A stretch of 64,000 bases of DNA from Microbacterium esteraromaticum (GTDB taxonomy: Bacteria; Actinomycetota; Actinomycetes; Actinomycetales; Microbacteriaceae). The stretch spans positions 930,001 through 994,000 of the forward strand of contig NZ_JAFBBS010000001.1 of assembly GCF_016907315.1 (NCBI RefSeq), written 5' to 3'. Shown here in pieces: positions 38,273 to 47,994 of the stretch (the stretch's first letter is position 1; every line of letters begins with the position of its first letter). Below the pieces are notes generated by a model, which was given only the letters and a program-made list of their open reading frames with translations, was not told the origin of the DNA and made no database searches. The translations under genes were made by a program, and so were the position numbers.

Positions 38273-40374
38273 GACTGCTCTCCCTGTGCCTGGATCGCCG
38301 TGATGGCGACGGTGTTGACGATGTCATCGACCAGGGCTCCGCGTGACAGGTCGTTGATGGGCTTGCGCAGCCCCTGCAGCACAGGCCCGATGGCGACGGC
38401 GCCTGCGGAGCGCTGCACGGCCTTGTAGGTGTTGTTTCCCGTGTTCAGGTCGGGGAAGACGAACACCGTCGCTCGGCCTGCGACCTCGGAATCGGGCATC
38501 TTCGTCTTGGCGACGGCGGCATCCGCAGCCGCGTCGTACTGGATCGGCCCCTCCACGGGCAGTTCAGGCATCCGCTCACGCACCAGCGCCGTCGCCTCGC
38601 GCACCTTCTCGACGTCGGCCCCCGATCCGGATTCGCCGGTGGAGTACGAGAGCATCGCGACACGCGGCTCGATGCCGAATCGTCGCGCCGTCGCGGCCGA
38701 CGAGATCGCGATGTCGGCGAGCTGCGCGCTGGTCGGATCGGGGATGACCGCGCAGTCGCCGTAGACGAGCACGCGATCGGCGAGCGCCATGAGGAAGACA
38801 CTCGAGACGACATCGACGCCCGGATTGGTCTTGATGATCTCGAACGACGGACGGATGGTGTGCGCCGTGGTGTGCGTGGCGCCCGAGACCATCCCGTCGG
38901 CCAGCCCCAGGTGCACCATCATCGTGCCGAAGTACGACACGTCGGTGACCGTGTCGGCCGCCTGCCCGAGGGTGACGCCCTTGTGCGAACGAAGCCGCGC
39001 GTATTCGGCGGCGAATCGCTCCACGAGCTCGGGGTCGGTGGGGCTGATGATCTGCGCCGAGGCGATGTCGAGCCCGAGCGCCGACGCCCGCGCCCGGATC
39101 TCGCTCTCGTCGCCGAGGATCGTGAGGTCGGCGACACCCCGGGCGAGCACGATGGATGCGGCCCGGAGAATGCGGTCGTCGTCGCCCTCCGGCAGCACGA
39201 TGCGCTTTCGCGTGCTGCGCGCCCGCTCGATGAGCTGGTACTGGAACATCAGCGGGGTGACGACCGTGGAGCGTGCGAGGCCCATCTCGACCGTCAGCTC
39301 GGTGGTGTCGACATGAGCCTGGAAGAGCGACAGCGCCGTCTGGTACCGCTGGGTCGACTCGGCGGTCATGCGTCCGCGGGCGCTCATGATGCGCACGGCG
39401 GTGTCGAAGGTGCCGAGATCGGTCGCGATGATCGGCACGGGCAGCTCGAAGCCGTCGATGAGCTGCAGCACCGGTTCAGGCAGCTCGAACGGCCCGTTCA
39501 GGACGATGCCGGCGAGTTCGGGGAAGGTGCCGGAGCTCGCCGCGAGCAGAGTGGCGAGCAGGGTCTCGGTGCGGTCGGCGGCGATGATGACCACGGCGCC
39601 CTCGACGAGGCGCGGGAGCACGTTGACCATCGACATCCCGGCGATGACGACGCTGTACGCCTCGCGGTCGAGCAGCCGCTCGGCACCGCGGACCAGACGT
39701 CCGTCGACGGCCTGCATGATGGTGCCCATCGACGGGGCGACGAGCGAGCGCTCCTCGGGGATCGCCCACACGGGCGTGCGGTCGCCGGCCACGCCCTCGA
39801 CGATCTGCTTCGCCGCGGCGGGGTCGGCGCGGTTGACGATGACCGCGAACAGCTCGGCCCGCTCGGCTGCGAGCTCGGAGAGGGCGAGGGCGGCGAGCTG
39901 TCGCACCTGCGCGGGCGTGCGCGCTGTCGTGGTTCCGAGCTGCTCGGCCTGGTTCTGGCTGTCGCGGCCCGAGAGCACGAGCAGCACCGGCACGCCGAGG
40001 TTGGCGGCGATGCGCGCGTTGTAGCCCAGCTCGGCCGGGCCAGCGACGTCGGTGTAGTCGCTGCCGACCACGACGACGGCGTCGCACTGCGCCTCGACGG
40101 CCTTGAACCGCCCGACGATCGTGCCGAGCGCGCCCTCGGGGTCGCGGCGCACATCGTCGTAGGTCACGCCGATGCAGTCGTCGTAGTCGAGGTGCACGCC
40201 GTCGTGCGCGAGCAGCAGCTCGAGCACGTGGTCGCGCTCGGATTCGCTGCGCGCGACCGGCCGGAAGACGCCGACGCGCGGCGAGACGCGCATCAGGGCG
40301 TCCAGGACGCCCAGCGCGATCGTGGATTTGCCGGTGTGCCCCTCGGCTGAGGTGATGTAGATGCTCTGCGCCAC
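38269..40374 (-). CDS. pta: phosphate acetyltransferase
   Basis: Acetyl-CoA + phosphate to acetyl phosphate + CoA. 701 residues, the long form. Residues 1-220 are a BioD-like P-loop domain (SAEGHTGKSTIAL at 9-21), then a DRTGG domain (210-320), and from about 375 the PTA_PTB catalytic domain (RKRIVLPEGDDDRIL, VSGATHTTAHTIRP, DLNTGNNTYKAVQRSA). GTG start at 40374. Coupled to ackA. Confidence 0.96.
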   Translation of the reverse strand: MAQSIYITSAEGHTGKSTIALGVLDALMRVSPRVGVFRPVARSESERDHVLELLLAHDGVHLDYDDCIGVTYDDVRRDPEGALGTIVGRFKAVEAQCDAVVVVGSDYTDVAGPAELGYNARIAANLGVPVLLVLSGRDSQNQAEQLGTTTARTPAQVRQLAALALSELAAERAELFAVIVNRADPAAAKQIVEGVAGDRTPVWAIPEERSLVAPSMGTIMQAVDGRLVRGAERLLDREAYSVVIAGMSMVNVLPRLVEGAVVIIAADRTETLLATLLAASSGTFPELAGIVLNGPFELPEPVLQLIDGFELPVPIIATDLGTFDTAVRIMSARGRMTAESTQRYQTALSLFQAHVDTTELTVEMGLARSTVVTPLMFQYQLIERARSTRKRIVLPEGDDDRILRAASIVLARGVADLTILGDESEIRARASALGLDIASAQIISPTDPELVERFAAEYARLRSHKGVTLGQAADTVTDVSYFGTMMVHLGLADGMVSGATHTTAHTIRPSFEIIKTNPGVDVVSSVFLMALADRVLVYGDCAVIPDPTSAQLADIAISSAATARRFGIEPRVAMLSYSTGESGSGADVEKVREATALVRERMPELPVEGPIQYDAAADAAVAKTKMPDSEVAGRATVFVFPDLNTGNNTYKAVQRSAGAVAIGPVLQGLRKPINDLSRGALVDDIVNTVAITAIQAQGEQS

Positions 40375-40383
40375 GCGCTCAGC

Positions 40384-41034
40384 CTAGTGAGCGCCCCCTG
40401 CGCCCGGCCTGGACGCCGATGGGGTCGGGCACGGGCCCGAGAGGGCGTCGACGACATCCGCCGCGTCGTCGGCGAAGCGGGCGTAGTGCTCGCGATCGGA
40501 GTTGATCTGCACGCGGTTGATCGCGTGGGAGGGCTCGAGGCTCCGCCAGTCGGGCACGCGGCTCAGTCGCGTGAAGAACATCGACGACGCGATGGCGGGG
40601 TCCATGCGCTCGGCGGTGCTCCCCCACCACTCCTGCTGCTGGAACAGGCCGATGCTCGTGGTGCGGCTGCCGTCGGGGTTCGTCACGCCCGAGGTCTCCC
40701 AGTCGCCGTGGTCGATGTTGCGCAGCGAGCTCTCGCCCATCGCCGCCATCACGCCGATGATCTGCCCGTCGCGGGCGAACCCGAGCTCTCGGGCGGTGCG
40801 CACGATGATGGCCGCATTCTCGAGCTGCTCGCCCCGCCATCCGCTGATCCCGAAGGCGGGGTATGCCTCCGGCTGGTCGAGGCAGTATCCCTCGGGTCGG
40901 GGCGCGGTGATCAGGGCGAGGACGGCCAGCACACCGGATGCCAGGATCGCGGCGCCGACGGTGACCGCGGCGACCTCGAGCCCCCGCCGGCGGGTGCGGC
41001 GGCGTGACGGACGGCGTCGGCGGCGGGCGCTCAT
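40384..41034 (-). CDS. lysozyme-like (transglycosylase-fold) exported protein
   Basis: Protein of 216 residues: an arginine-rich N-terminus ([14 protein letters not shown]), one membrane helix at 20-43, then an extracellular domain. The stretch IIGVMAAMGESSLRNIDHGD, followed by SIGLFQQQEWWG, has the lysozyme-like pattern of a catalytic glutamate (E101) and the SxGLFQQ strand found in actinobacterial peptidoglycan hydrolases and Rpf-type proteins. It is coupled to the rhomboid gene by a four-base overlap (41031-41034). Wall-lytic activity is inferred from the motif only. Confidence 0.7.
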   Translation of the reverse strand: MSARRRRRPSRRRTRRRGLEVAAVTVGAAILASGVLAVLALITAPRPEGYCLDQPEAYPAFGISGWRGEQLENAAIIVRTARELGFARDGQIIGVMAAMGESSLRNIDHGDWETSGVTNPDGSRTTSIGLFQQQEWWGSTAERMDPAIASSMFFTRLSRVPDWRSLEPSHAINRVQINSDREHYARFADDAADVVDALSGPCPTPSASRPGAGGAH

Positions 41035-41639
41035 GGTCGCACAGCGGCGCGGCTGGCGCGAGGCGGGCGCCTGGCGCCCAGCGCCGCCACCCCGCCGCCG
41101 ATCGCGCCGAACAGATGCGCCTGCCAGGAGACGCCGGCCGCGGCTCCGAAGATGCCCGTGAGCACGGTGGTGCCGTACAGGACGATGACGATGAGGGCGA
41201 TCGCGGCGTACGCGATGCGGTGCGACACCCGCCCCGGCGCGAAGACGCGCAGCACCGTGTAGCCGAAGTACCCGAAGACCAGGACGGAGGCGCCGACGGT
41301 GAGCGTGCCCGGCGCGTTGAGGAACCAGGTGCCGGCTCCGCCCACGACCGCGATGATCCCCGTGACAGCCCAGAACCTGCTGGCGCCCTCGACGGCGACG
41401 AGGCAGCCGAGCACGAGCAGGGGAAGTGAGTTGCTGATCAGATGGGCCCAGCTCGCATGCAGCAGGGGTCCGAGCACGAGGCCGGGGAGGCTGGTGGGGT
41501 CCCACGAGCGCAGGCCCCACCCGGTGAACGATCCTGGCAGCAGCGCGTCGAGCAGCTGAATCGCCCACATCAGGGCGAGCAGCGCGACAGGCGCGAGGAA
41601 GCGTCCGGCGGAGCGGGAGCGTGTGGCGGGAGCGGTCAC
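41031..41639 (-). CDS. rhomboid-family intramembrane serine protease
   Basis: Protein of 202 residues from GTG 41639, six or so membrane helices. Rhomboid features: HASWAHLISNSLP (HxxxxHLxxN, N70), the serine in TVGASVLVFGYFGY (S118), and the histidine in SWQAHLFGAIGG (H175). The usual GxSGxxFG is GASVLVFG here, still with the active serine. It is transcribed with the lysozyme-like gene behind it, on the minus strand. Substrate unknown. Confidence 0.88.
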   Translation of the reverse strand: MTAPATRSRSAGRFLAPVALLALMWAIQLLDALLPGSFTGWGLRSWDPTSLPGLVLGPLLHASWAHLISNSLPLLVLGCLVAVEGASRFWAVTGIIAVVGGAGTWFLNAPGTLTVGASVLVFGYFGYTVLRVFAPGRVSHRIAYAAIALIVIVLYGTTVLTGIFGAAAGVSWQAHLFGAIGGGVAALGARRPPRASRAAVRP

Positions 41640-41724
41640 GGGTCGATCCTCGCAGGGCATCCGGTGAGAGAGCCGAGATCCGGGTCGCCGGTCGGAAGAG
41701 CCGGCTCCGCTCGGGAAAGGAAAA

Positions 41725-41815
41725 GACCCTCCGCGCACCCGACAGAGCCCGGTTACCCTTGCTACGTTTCCGTCCTGGGGGAATTGGCCTGGATGCCGTC
41801 ACGCGGAGAGCCGTA
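41725..41815 (-). ncRNA. ffs: signal recognition particle RNA (4.5S type)
   Basis: The minus strand reads CCCCCAGGACGGAAACGTAG followed by CAAGGGTAACCGGGCTC, the conserved helix 8 of bacterial SRP RNA with its GGAA tetraloop and the AGCA-type asymmetric loop. The flanks CTCTCCGCG and CGCGGAGGG pair, closing a hairpin of about 90 nt, and TCTTTTCCTTT follows as a termination signal. It delivers nascent membrane proteins through Ffh. Ends are accurate to a few bases. Confidence 0.85.
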
Positions 41816-41819
41816 GATC

Positions 41820-41825
41820 AGTCTA
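41820..41825 (-). promoter_or_regulatory. -10 element of the SRP RNA
   Basis: TAGACT on the minus strand, about seven bases before the first RNA base (near 41815). The same hexamer precedes tRNA-Pro at 18238-18243. Confidence 0.6.
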
Positions 41826-41919
41826 CCCGACCCGGGAGAGGGCTTCGCACGCGGCGGGTCGGGCAGGGGCCGCAGAGGGTTACGATCATCAGACGCACCG
41901 TCGCGCCGAGGGGACCCGC

Positions 41920-42897
41920 ATGCACGAGAACGCACCGTCGATCACCGCTGAGCAGTTCGCCCAGCACACGTCCCGCATCGTCGCCTCGGTGTCGTCGGTC
42001 ATCGACGGCAAGCCCGATGCCGTGCGCAGCGCCCTGGTCTGCCTTCTGGCCGAGGGGCATCTGCTCATCGAGGACGTGCCTGGTGTGGGCAAGACGATGC
42101 TCGCGCGGGCTCTGGCGGCGAGCGTCGACGCCACGGTGCGCCGCATCCAGTTCACCCCCGACCTGCTGCCAGGCGACGTGACCGGCGTCGCGGTGTACGA
42201 CCCCGTCGAGCGGGAGTTCGAGTTCAAGCGAGGCGCGATCTTCGCGCACATCGTGATCGCAGACGAGATCAACCGCGCCTCGCCCAAGACCCAGTCGGCT
42301 CTGCTCGAGGCGATGGAGGAGCATCAGGTCACGGTCGACGGCTCGAGCCACCCCCTGCCCGAGCCGTTCCTGGTGGTCGCCACCCAGAACCCGCTCGAGA
42401 TGGAGGGCACCTATCCCCTGCCCGAGGCGCAGCGCGACCGGTTCATGATGCGCATCTCGATGGGGTATCCGGATGCCGCCGCCGAGACCCTCATGCTGCG
42501 CCAGCGCGACACCGCCAATCCGCTCGCCTCGGTCACGCCCGTCACCGACGCCGCGACCGTGCGCGCGCTGATCGCGTGGGCCAGGCGCGTGCACGTCGCC
42601 GAGTCCCTCGAGGAGTACGCCGTCGCTCTCGCACAGGCCACCAGGCAGGATCCGAGCCTGCACCTCGGCGCCAGCCCGCGCGCCACGCTGCAGCTGGTGC
42701 GGGCGGCGAAGGTGGTCGCCGCCCTCGACGGACGCGAGTACGTGGTGCCCGACGACCTGGCCGATCTCGTGATCCCGGTGTTCGCGCACCGCCTTCTCGC
42801 AGCGCGGGGCGTGCACCGCGCGGGTGCGCAGCCCGTCGAGGCGGCGCTGCGTCAGATCGTCTCCCGGGTTCCCGTGCCCTTCGCCGCGCGCGTCTGA
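41920..42897 (+). CDS. MoxR-family AAA+ ATPase
   Basis: AAA+ chaperone-like ATPase of 325 residues. Walker A EDVPGVGKTMLARAL near residue 51-65, Walker B IVIADEINRASPKTQSALLE, sensor VATQNPLEMEGTYPLPEAQ with the MoxR signature, and arginine finger QRDRFMM. MoxR proteins typically activate a partner with a VWA or DUF58 domain; the next two genes encode exactly that partner and a transglutaminase. First gene of a three-gene operon; TACGAT at 41881-41886 is a possible -10. Confidence 0.93.
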   Translation: MHENAPSITAEQFAQHTSRIVASVSSVIDGKPDAVRSALVCLLAEGHLLIEDVPGVGKTMLARALAASVDATVRRIQFTPDLLPGDVTGVAVYDPVEREFEFKRGAIFAHIVIADEINRASPKTQSALLEAMEEHQVTVDGSSHPLPEPFLVVATQNPLEMEGTYPLPEAQRDRFMMRISMGYPDAAAETLMLRQRDTANPLASVTPVTDAATVRALIAWARRVHVAESLEEYAVALAQATRQDPSLHLGASPRATLQLVRAAKVVAALDGREYVVPDDLADLVIPVFAHRLLAARGVHRAGAQPVEAALRQIVSRVPVPFAARV

Positions 42898-42902
42898 GCA
42901 CC

Positions 42903-44087
42903 ATGCGCACGCGACCGCTGACAGCACGGGGAGCCGCCTGCCTGGTGCTCGGCGTGCTGCTGTGCGTGGCCGCCAATGTGCTCTCGGCCCGCCCCCTGCT
43001 CTACCTCGGCGTGCTGCTGCTGGTGCTGCCGCTGCTCTCGCTGCTGGTCGTGCGGGCGCCGCGGCGGCGCGGTGAGGTGTGGCGCCAGATCTCCACCGAT
43101 CTGCTGTCGGTCGGCGAGACCTCGAAGGTCACGGTGCGCTTCGAGCTCTACGCCCCTGGCATCCCGCACGGGCACTGGCGCGACACCCTGCCCGACGCCG
43201 TGCGCGGCCAAGCGGGTGGCGAGTACCCCGGTGAGACCCGGCTGCTGCACTACGACCTCGAGGGCGTGCGCCGCGGCACCGCGACGCTCGGCCCGCTGCT
43301 CCTGCGCACGGTCGACCCCTTCGGGCTCGCGCAGCGCGTGCAGGCGTTCGGCGAGACCCGCATGATCACGGTCGTACCGCAGGTCATCGCACTGTCGCCG
43401 CTGCCGACCAAGGTGGGGGCTGCAGGCGGTGCGGCGCAGACGAGATCGACCAGACTCGGCCAGGGCGCTGACAACCTCATCCCCCGCGCATACATGTCCG
43501 GCGACTCGCGCCGGCGGATCCACTGGCGCGCCACCGCGCACCGCGGTTCGCTGATGGTGCGGCAGGAGGAGGAAGAGGCGAGCCCAGACGCCGTGGTCGT
43601 GCTCGACCGCGCGGCCTCCCGCTGGGCGCGCCAGGGCGATGCGCCCGATCCTGCCTTCGAGGCCGCCGTCTCACTGTGCGCCTCGGTTGCACTGCGCTTC
43701 GTGCAGGACGGCTACAGCGTCGACGTGTTCGACAGCGCGGGCTCGCTGCTGGGCGCGCTGCGGGGACACGAGGACGACCGCGACGGCCTGATGGTCGCGC
43801 TGGCGACCGTGATCCCGCGCGGCGAGCCGCGCGATCTCCGGACGATCGTCGGCGGCACGCCCCCTGGCCCGCTGGTGGTCATCACCGGTGCGATCGAAGC
43901 CGATGACGCCGCTCGCCTCAGCACCGCTGGTGCGTCCGCACCGATGCTGATCGCGGCTGGTGCGAGCCCGGATGCCCTGGCCCTCGCCTCCGACCATGGG
44001 TGGAACGTGGCGTCGCTGACCTCCGCCTCCGACCCCGCCGAGGTGTGGGAGTCGGCGATGCCGCAGGCGAAGGCACCCCGTGACTGA
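42903..44087 (+). CDS. DUF58 domain protein (MoxR partner)
   Basis: Protein of 394 residues: two N-terminal helices (residues 9-26 and 32-50), then an Ig-like region and the DUF58 core, IPRAYMSGDSRRRIHWRATA followed by RGSLMVRQEEEE, with a degenerate von Willebrand A-like fold (VVVLDRAASRW). DUF58 proteins anchor MoxR complexes at the membrane. Start ATG is five bases after the moxR stop, and the gene overlaps the next by eight bases. Function is unproven; envelope remodelling is likely given the transglutaminase downstream. Confidence 0.85.
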   Translation: MRTRPLTARGAACLVLGVLLCVAANVLSARPLLYLGVLLLVLPLLSLLVVRAPRRRGEVWRQISTDLLSVGETSKVTVRFELYAPGIPHGHWRDTLPDAVRGQAGGEYPGETRLLHYDLEGVRRGTATLGPLLLRTVDPFGLAQRVQAFGETRMITVVPQVIALSPLPTKVGAAGGAAQTRSTRLGQGADNLIPRAYMSGDSRRRIHWRATAHRGSLMVRQEEEEASPDAVVVLDRAASRWARQGDAPDPAFEAAVSLCASVALRFVQDGYSVDVFDSAGSLLGALRGHEDDRDGLMVALATVIPRGEPRDLRTIVGGTPPGPLVVITGAIEADDAARLSTAGASAPMLIAAGASPDALALASDHGWNVASLTSASDPAEVWESAMPQAKAPRD

Positions 44088-46266
44088 GCGGCGGCGCTCC
44101 GAGCCCCGCCCCGGCGTGGTCGGGCCGGCCGTGCTCGCCGCCGTCGCGAGCCTGGTGGCGATGTGGCCGTACACCGGAGTCATCTTGCCGGGCCCGTGGA
44201 CGTTCGTCGTGGTCGCGATCATCGTCGCGGTGGCGGTGTCGGGAATGGCGGGACGGATGCTGTTCGCGCGGCTGCGCGAGGGCATCCGGTCTCTGCTCGC
44301 CCTGCTGGTCCAGCTGATCGCGCTGGCTCTCACCCTCACGAATCTGCTGGCCAGCGAGACGGCCGAGTTCGGCGCCGTGCCGACGCCGGCCAGCATCGAG
44401 CTGACCGGCCTGCGTCTGCAGCGTGCGGTCGACGAGATCTCGAACGGCGTCGCACCGATAGACCCGACGGTCTCGATGACCACGGCGATGGGGCTGGTGT
44501 TCACGCTGGTCGCCCTGCTCGTCGATCATCTGATCGCCCAGCGCCTGGTCGTGCTCACGGTGCTGTTCACCTCCGTCGTCGGCGCGGTGCCCATGCTGCT
44601 GACATTCGGGTCGGTGAACCTCGTGTGGTTCGTGCTGCAGGCGATCATGATCCTGGTCGTGCTGCGCTTCGGAGCGCGGCACGACCGCGACGCCACTCGG
44701 CACTCCCCCTTCGTCGCCGCCGGCCTCATCGGCACGGCAGCGATCGTCGCCACCGTGCTCGTCGCTCCGGCTCTGCCCCTCACCGACCCCAGGGGCGGCA
44801 CCGGGCAGGCGATGACCGTGAGCGCCGACCTGCGCCTGGGCGACGACCTGCGCCGCCCGAACGAGACGGAGGCGCTGACCGTCGTCACCTCGGCATCCGC
44901 TCCCCCGTACCTGCGCATGGCCACTCTCTCGCGATTCGACGGCGAGATCTGGCGGCCCGACCGCTCCGATCGCAACCCCGTCGAGGAGGGCTTCGGCTCC
45001 CGCCCGTGGAGCGATCCGATCGACACGGTCGAGCAGGAGGTGTCGATCAGGGTGGTGGGCATCTCGAGCTCGCGTCTGCCCGTGCCTTACGCTGCCGAGG
45101 AGATCAGCGGCCTCCCGGAGGGCTGGCAGGCGATGCCGCTCAACCGCACCGTGATCAGCCCGACGCGGGATGCCGCCGGCGCCGACTACACCGTGCAGAC
45201 CGCGACCCCCGCACCGAGCCTCGAGCAGATCCGCGCCACCAGCGCCGGAGGGGCGGAGCTCGTCGCCGCCCCCGCAGAGGGCCTGCCAGACATCATCAGT
45301 GATCTGGCTCGCGAGGTCACCGCCGGCGCGGACACCGACTACGACCGGCTGCTGGCGCTTCAGGACTGGTTCCGCGCCGAATTCACGTACTCGCTCGACG
45401 CACCCGTCGAAGACGGCTTCGACGGCACCGGCGCCGATGCGGTCGCGACGTTCCTCGAGGTGCGCAGCGGCTACTGCATCCACTTCGCCGGCGCATTCGC
45501 TCTCATGGCCCAGTCGCTCGACATGCCCGTGCGGATCGTCGTCGGGTACCTGCCGGGCACGTCGACCGACCAGACCCGCGGCGACGACCGGGTCTACTCG
45601 GTCACCAGCGACAAGCTGCACTCCTGGCCGGAGGTGTACTTCCGCGGCATCGGCTGGGTGCCGTTCGAGCCGACGGCGACGCTCGGCACGCCCACCGATT
45701 TCGTGTCCGAGGCGGGCGGAGGTGAAGGCGACGATCCCGATTCTCCGACGGCCTCGCCGTCGCCGACCGCAGCGCCCTCGTCGTCGTCGACCTCGGGCCC
45801 CGACCGCAGCGATGAAGACGCGGGTGCGGGCGGCGGCGCACTGCCCCGACTCGACCCGACACCGGTGATCCTCGTCACCGCCGGCATCATGCTGGTGCTT
45901 CTGCTGCCCGGACTCGGCCGCGCACTGCTCCGGATGCGGCGCATCAGTCGCGCACGGCGCGGCGACGCGATGGCCGCGTGGCGTGAGGTGGCCGACACGA
46001 TGGCCGACCTGCGGCTCCCGCTGCAGGCGTCAGAGACCGCCCGAACGCGCGCGCAATCGCTCGCCGCGACGCACGGGGTCGACGCCGAGTCGCTGCGGAT
46101 GCTGGTGGATGCCGTCGAGCGTCGGAGCTATTCGGATCGCGAGCCCGCGGAGCGGGATCTGAGTGCGCCGCTGCGCCCTGTCATCGCACAGCTCGAGGCG
46201 AGCGTCAGCGGACGGCGGCGGCTGGTCGCCTGGCTGCTGCCTGCGTCTCTCGTCAGGCGGCGCTGA
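44080..46266 (+). CDS. transglutaminase-like membrane protein
   Basis: Protein of 728 residues. Up to six helices (about 15-215), an extracytoplasmic domain with the transglutaminase core: catalytic C466 in VRSGYCIHFAGAF, H514 in SDKLHSWPEVYF, and the acidic partner near FEPTATLGTP. A serine/threonine-rich linker (PTASPSPTAAPSSSSTSG) precedes a last helix (VILVTAGIMLVLLLPGLG) and a C-terminal DUF4129-like cytoplasmic region. GTG start overlaps the DUF58 gene. The MoxR-DUF58-transglutaminase set is widespread in actinobacteria; its reaction is not established. Confidence 0.9.
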   Translation: MTERRRSEPRPGVVGPAVLAAVASLVAMWPYTGVILPGPWTFVVVAIIVAVAVSGMAGRMLFARLREGIRSLLALLVQLIALALTLTNLLASETAEFGAVPTPASIELTGLRLQRAVDEISNGVAPIDPTVSMTTAMGLVFTLVALLVDHLIAQRLVVLTVLFTSVVGAVPMLLTFGSVNLVWFVLQAIMILVVLRFGARHDRDATRHSPFVAAGLIGTAAIVATVLVAPALPLTDPRGGTGQAMTVSADLRLGDDLRRPNETEALTVVTSASAPPYLRMATLSRFDGEIWRPDRSDRNPVEEGFGSRPWSDPIDTVEQEVSIRVVGISSSRLPVPYAAEEISGLPEGWQAMPLNRTVISPTRDAAGADYTVQTATPAPSLEQIRATSAGGAELVAAPAEGLPDIISDLAREVTAGADTDYDRLLALQDWFRAEFTYSLDAPVEDGFDGTGADAVATFLEVRSGYCIHFAGAFALMAQSLDMPVRIVVGYLPGTSTDQTRGDDRVYSVTSDKLHSWPEVYFRGIGWVPFEPTATLGTPTDFVSEAGGGEGDDPDSPTASPSPTAAPSSSSTSGPDRSDEDAGAGGGALPRLDPTPVILVTAGIMLVLLLPGLGRALLRMRRISRARRGDAMAAWREVADTMADLRLPLQASETARTRAQSLAATHGVDAESLRMLVDAVERRSYSDREPAERDLSAPLRPVIAQLEASVSGRRRLVAWLLPASLVRRR

Positions 46267-46289
46267 CCGCCGGCTGTCCCCCTCTGCCT

Positions 46290-47189
46290 TCAGGCGCCGG
46301 CGGCGGCGTGATCGCCGCACGGCACGGTGACGCAGTCCGCGCATACGACGAACTGACGGCGGCACGAGGCGTCGGGGCAGTTGGCCGTGCGGCTCGTCGC
46401 CGCGCCGCAGCCGGCGCACGTGCCGATGACCGCCGCGTGGTCGCTGAAGTCGACCGAGCCGCGCTTGTCGAAGACGTAGAGCGAGCCCTCCCACAGACCG
46501 TCGTCACCGTACTTCTCGCCGTAGCGCACGATGCCGCCGTCGAGCTGGTACACCTCTCCGAAGCCTCGCGACACCATCAGGCTCGACAGCACCTCGCAGC
46601 GGATGCCGCCCGTGCAGTAGGTCACGACCGGCTTGCCTTTGAGGTCGTCATAGGCGCCCTCGTCGAGCAGGCGCACGAAGTCTCTCGTGGTGTCTGTGTC
46701 GGGCACCACGGCGTTCTTGAACCGCCCGATCTCGGCCTCGAGCGCATTGCGCCCGTCGAAGAAGACGACGTCGTCGCCGCGCTCGGCGACCAGGCGGTGC
46801 AGTTGATCGGGGTCGAGGCGCACGCCGCCCCCGACGACTCCGCGCTCGTCGACCCGCAGCTCATCGGGCGCGCCGAACGACACGATCTCGTCACGCACCT
46901 TGACGCTCAGCTTCGGGAAGTCGGCGCTGAATCCGTCGGCATCGATCGCGGTGCCTTCGCTCCACTTGACGTCGGCGTCCGTGAATGCCGGATGCTCGCG
47001 GAACCGGCGCAGCCACTTCTTCACGGCGGGCAGGTCGCCCCCGAGCGTGCCGTTGATGCCGTCCTTCGAGATGATGATCCGCCCGCGCAGCTTGAGCGAC
47101 TCCGCGAGATCGCGCTGCCAGAGCCGGATCGCCTGAGGATCGGCCAGCGGCGCGAACGCGTAGAACAGCACGATCTTCGGAGTGGGCAC
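46290..47189 (-). CDS. trhO: tRNA uridine(34) hydroxylase (TrhO/YceA, rhodanese fold)
   Basis: Oxygen-dependent 5-hydroxylation of wobble uridine. 299 residues. N-terminal ferredoxin-like domain ([26 protein letters not shown]), then the rhodanese domain with [13 protein letters not shown] and the reactive cysteine in [14 protein letters not shown], and a C-terminal cysteine-rich part ([20 protein letters not shown]). The family signature DGRN and YCTGGIRCE is complete. Starts at GTG 47189 nine bases after the DeoR gene, so the two form an operon. Confidence 0.93.
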   Translation of the reverse strand: MPTPKIVLFYAFAPLADPQAIRLWQRDLAESLKLRGRIIISKDGINGTLGGDLPAVKKWLRRFREHPAFTDADVKWSEGTAIDADGFSADFPKLSVKVRDEIVSFGAPDELRVDERGVVGGGVRLDPDQLHRLVAERGDDVVFFDGRNALEAEIGRFKNAVVPDTDTTRDFVRLLDEGAYDDLKGKPVVTYCTGGIRCEVLSSLMVSRGFGEVYQLDGGIVRYGEKYGDDGLWEGSLYVFDKRGSVDFSDHAAVIGTCAGCGAATSRTANCPDASCRRQFVVCADCVTVPCGDHAAAGA

Positions 47190-47198
47190 CAGGAGATT

Positions 47199-47927
47199 CT
47201 AGGCCGTGGGCAGCTGGGCGATAAGCGGGTTCTGATCTTGCGGATCGACCACGATGCCGGTGATCTCGTCGAGCCCGACCACCGGGAAGCGGGAGGCGGC
47301 ACCGATCTTCTCGGCGCTGCCGAGCACGTAGGTGTCGGCGCTGCGCGCCGCGAGCGCGCGTTTGGTGACGGCGTCGTCGAGCTCACCGGTGGTGAGCCCG
47401 TGGTCGGGATGGATGCCCGTGACGCCGAGGAAGAAGGCATCTGCCGCGATCCGGGTGATGGCCTCGTGGGCCAGTCCGCCGCCGGCGACCGCGGAGTGGC
47501 GGCTCAGTTCGCCGCCGATCATCACGACTCGGGCCTTCGTCGAATCCAGCGCCTCGACCGCCACCGCCGGACTGGGCGTGATGAGAGTGATGTCGTCAGG
47601 CAGCATCGTCGCCATCGCGAGCGCCGTCGTGCCGGCGTCGAGGATGACGGTCATCCCGGGGCGGATCAGCGCGGTGGCCGCCTGTGCGACGCGGTGCTTG
47701 CTGTCGACAGCGACGCCGAGGCGGCGCTGCACCGGCGCATCGGCGAGCGGCACGGGCAGGGCTCCGCCGTAGACGCGGATGCACAGCCCCGCCTCTGCGA
47801 GCTCTCGCAGGTCGCGACGGACCGAGTCTTCGGAGATGCCGAGTTCAGCGGCGACCGACTTCGCCACCACCCGGCCCTCGGCCGCGAGCAGAGTCAGCAG
47901 GTGCTCGCGTCGTTGGGCACTCAGCAT
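47199..47927 (-). CDS. DeoR-family transcriptional regulator
   Basis: Repressor of 242 residues: N-terminal helix-turn-helix (RREHLLTLLAAEGRVVAKSV then GISEDSVRRDLRELAEAG) and a C-terminal sugar-phosphate-sensor domain with ILDAGTTALAM and the FFLGVTGIHPDHGLTT loop. Start ATG 47927 follows AAAGGAAAG; the open frame further up is not used. It is divergent from the DUF4406 gene, and 10-bp direct repeats in the 67-base gap are probable operators for both. It likely senses a phosphorylated sugar or nucleoside product. Confidence 0.9.
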   Translation of the reverse strand: MLSAQRREHLLTLLAAEGRVVAKSVAAELGISEDSVRRDLRELAEAGLCIRVYGGALPVPLADAPVQRRLGVAVDSKHRVAQAATALIRPGMTVILDAGTTALAMATMLPDDITLITPSPAVAVEALDSTKARVVMIGGELSRHSAVAGGGLAHEAITRIAADAFFLGVTGIHPDHGLTTGELDDAVTKRALAARSADTYVLGSAEKIGAASRFPVVGLDEITGIVVDPQDQNPLIAQLPTA

Positions 47928-47953
47928 GGTCTTTCCTTTCCCGTTCTTCGCTA

Positions 47954-47983
47954 TTCTTGCACGTTCCTGCATGTTTCAGGCTA
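47954..47983. promoter_or_regulatory. 10-bp direct repeats, probable DeoR operator
   Basis: TTCTTGCACG TTCCTGCATG TTTCAGGCTA: three successive decamers sharing the frame TTCnTGCA. They fall between the DeoR regulator start (47927) and the DUF4406 start (47995). DeoR/GlpR repressors commonly bind such short direct repeats, so the pair is probably co-controlled. Confidence 0.55.
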
Positions 47984-47994
47984 CGCTGTCTCTC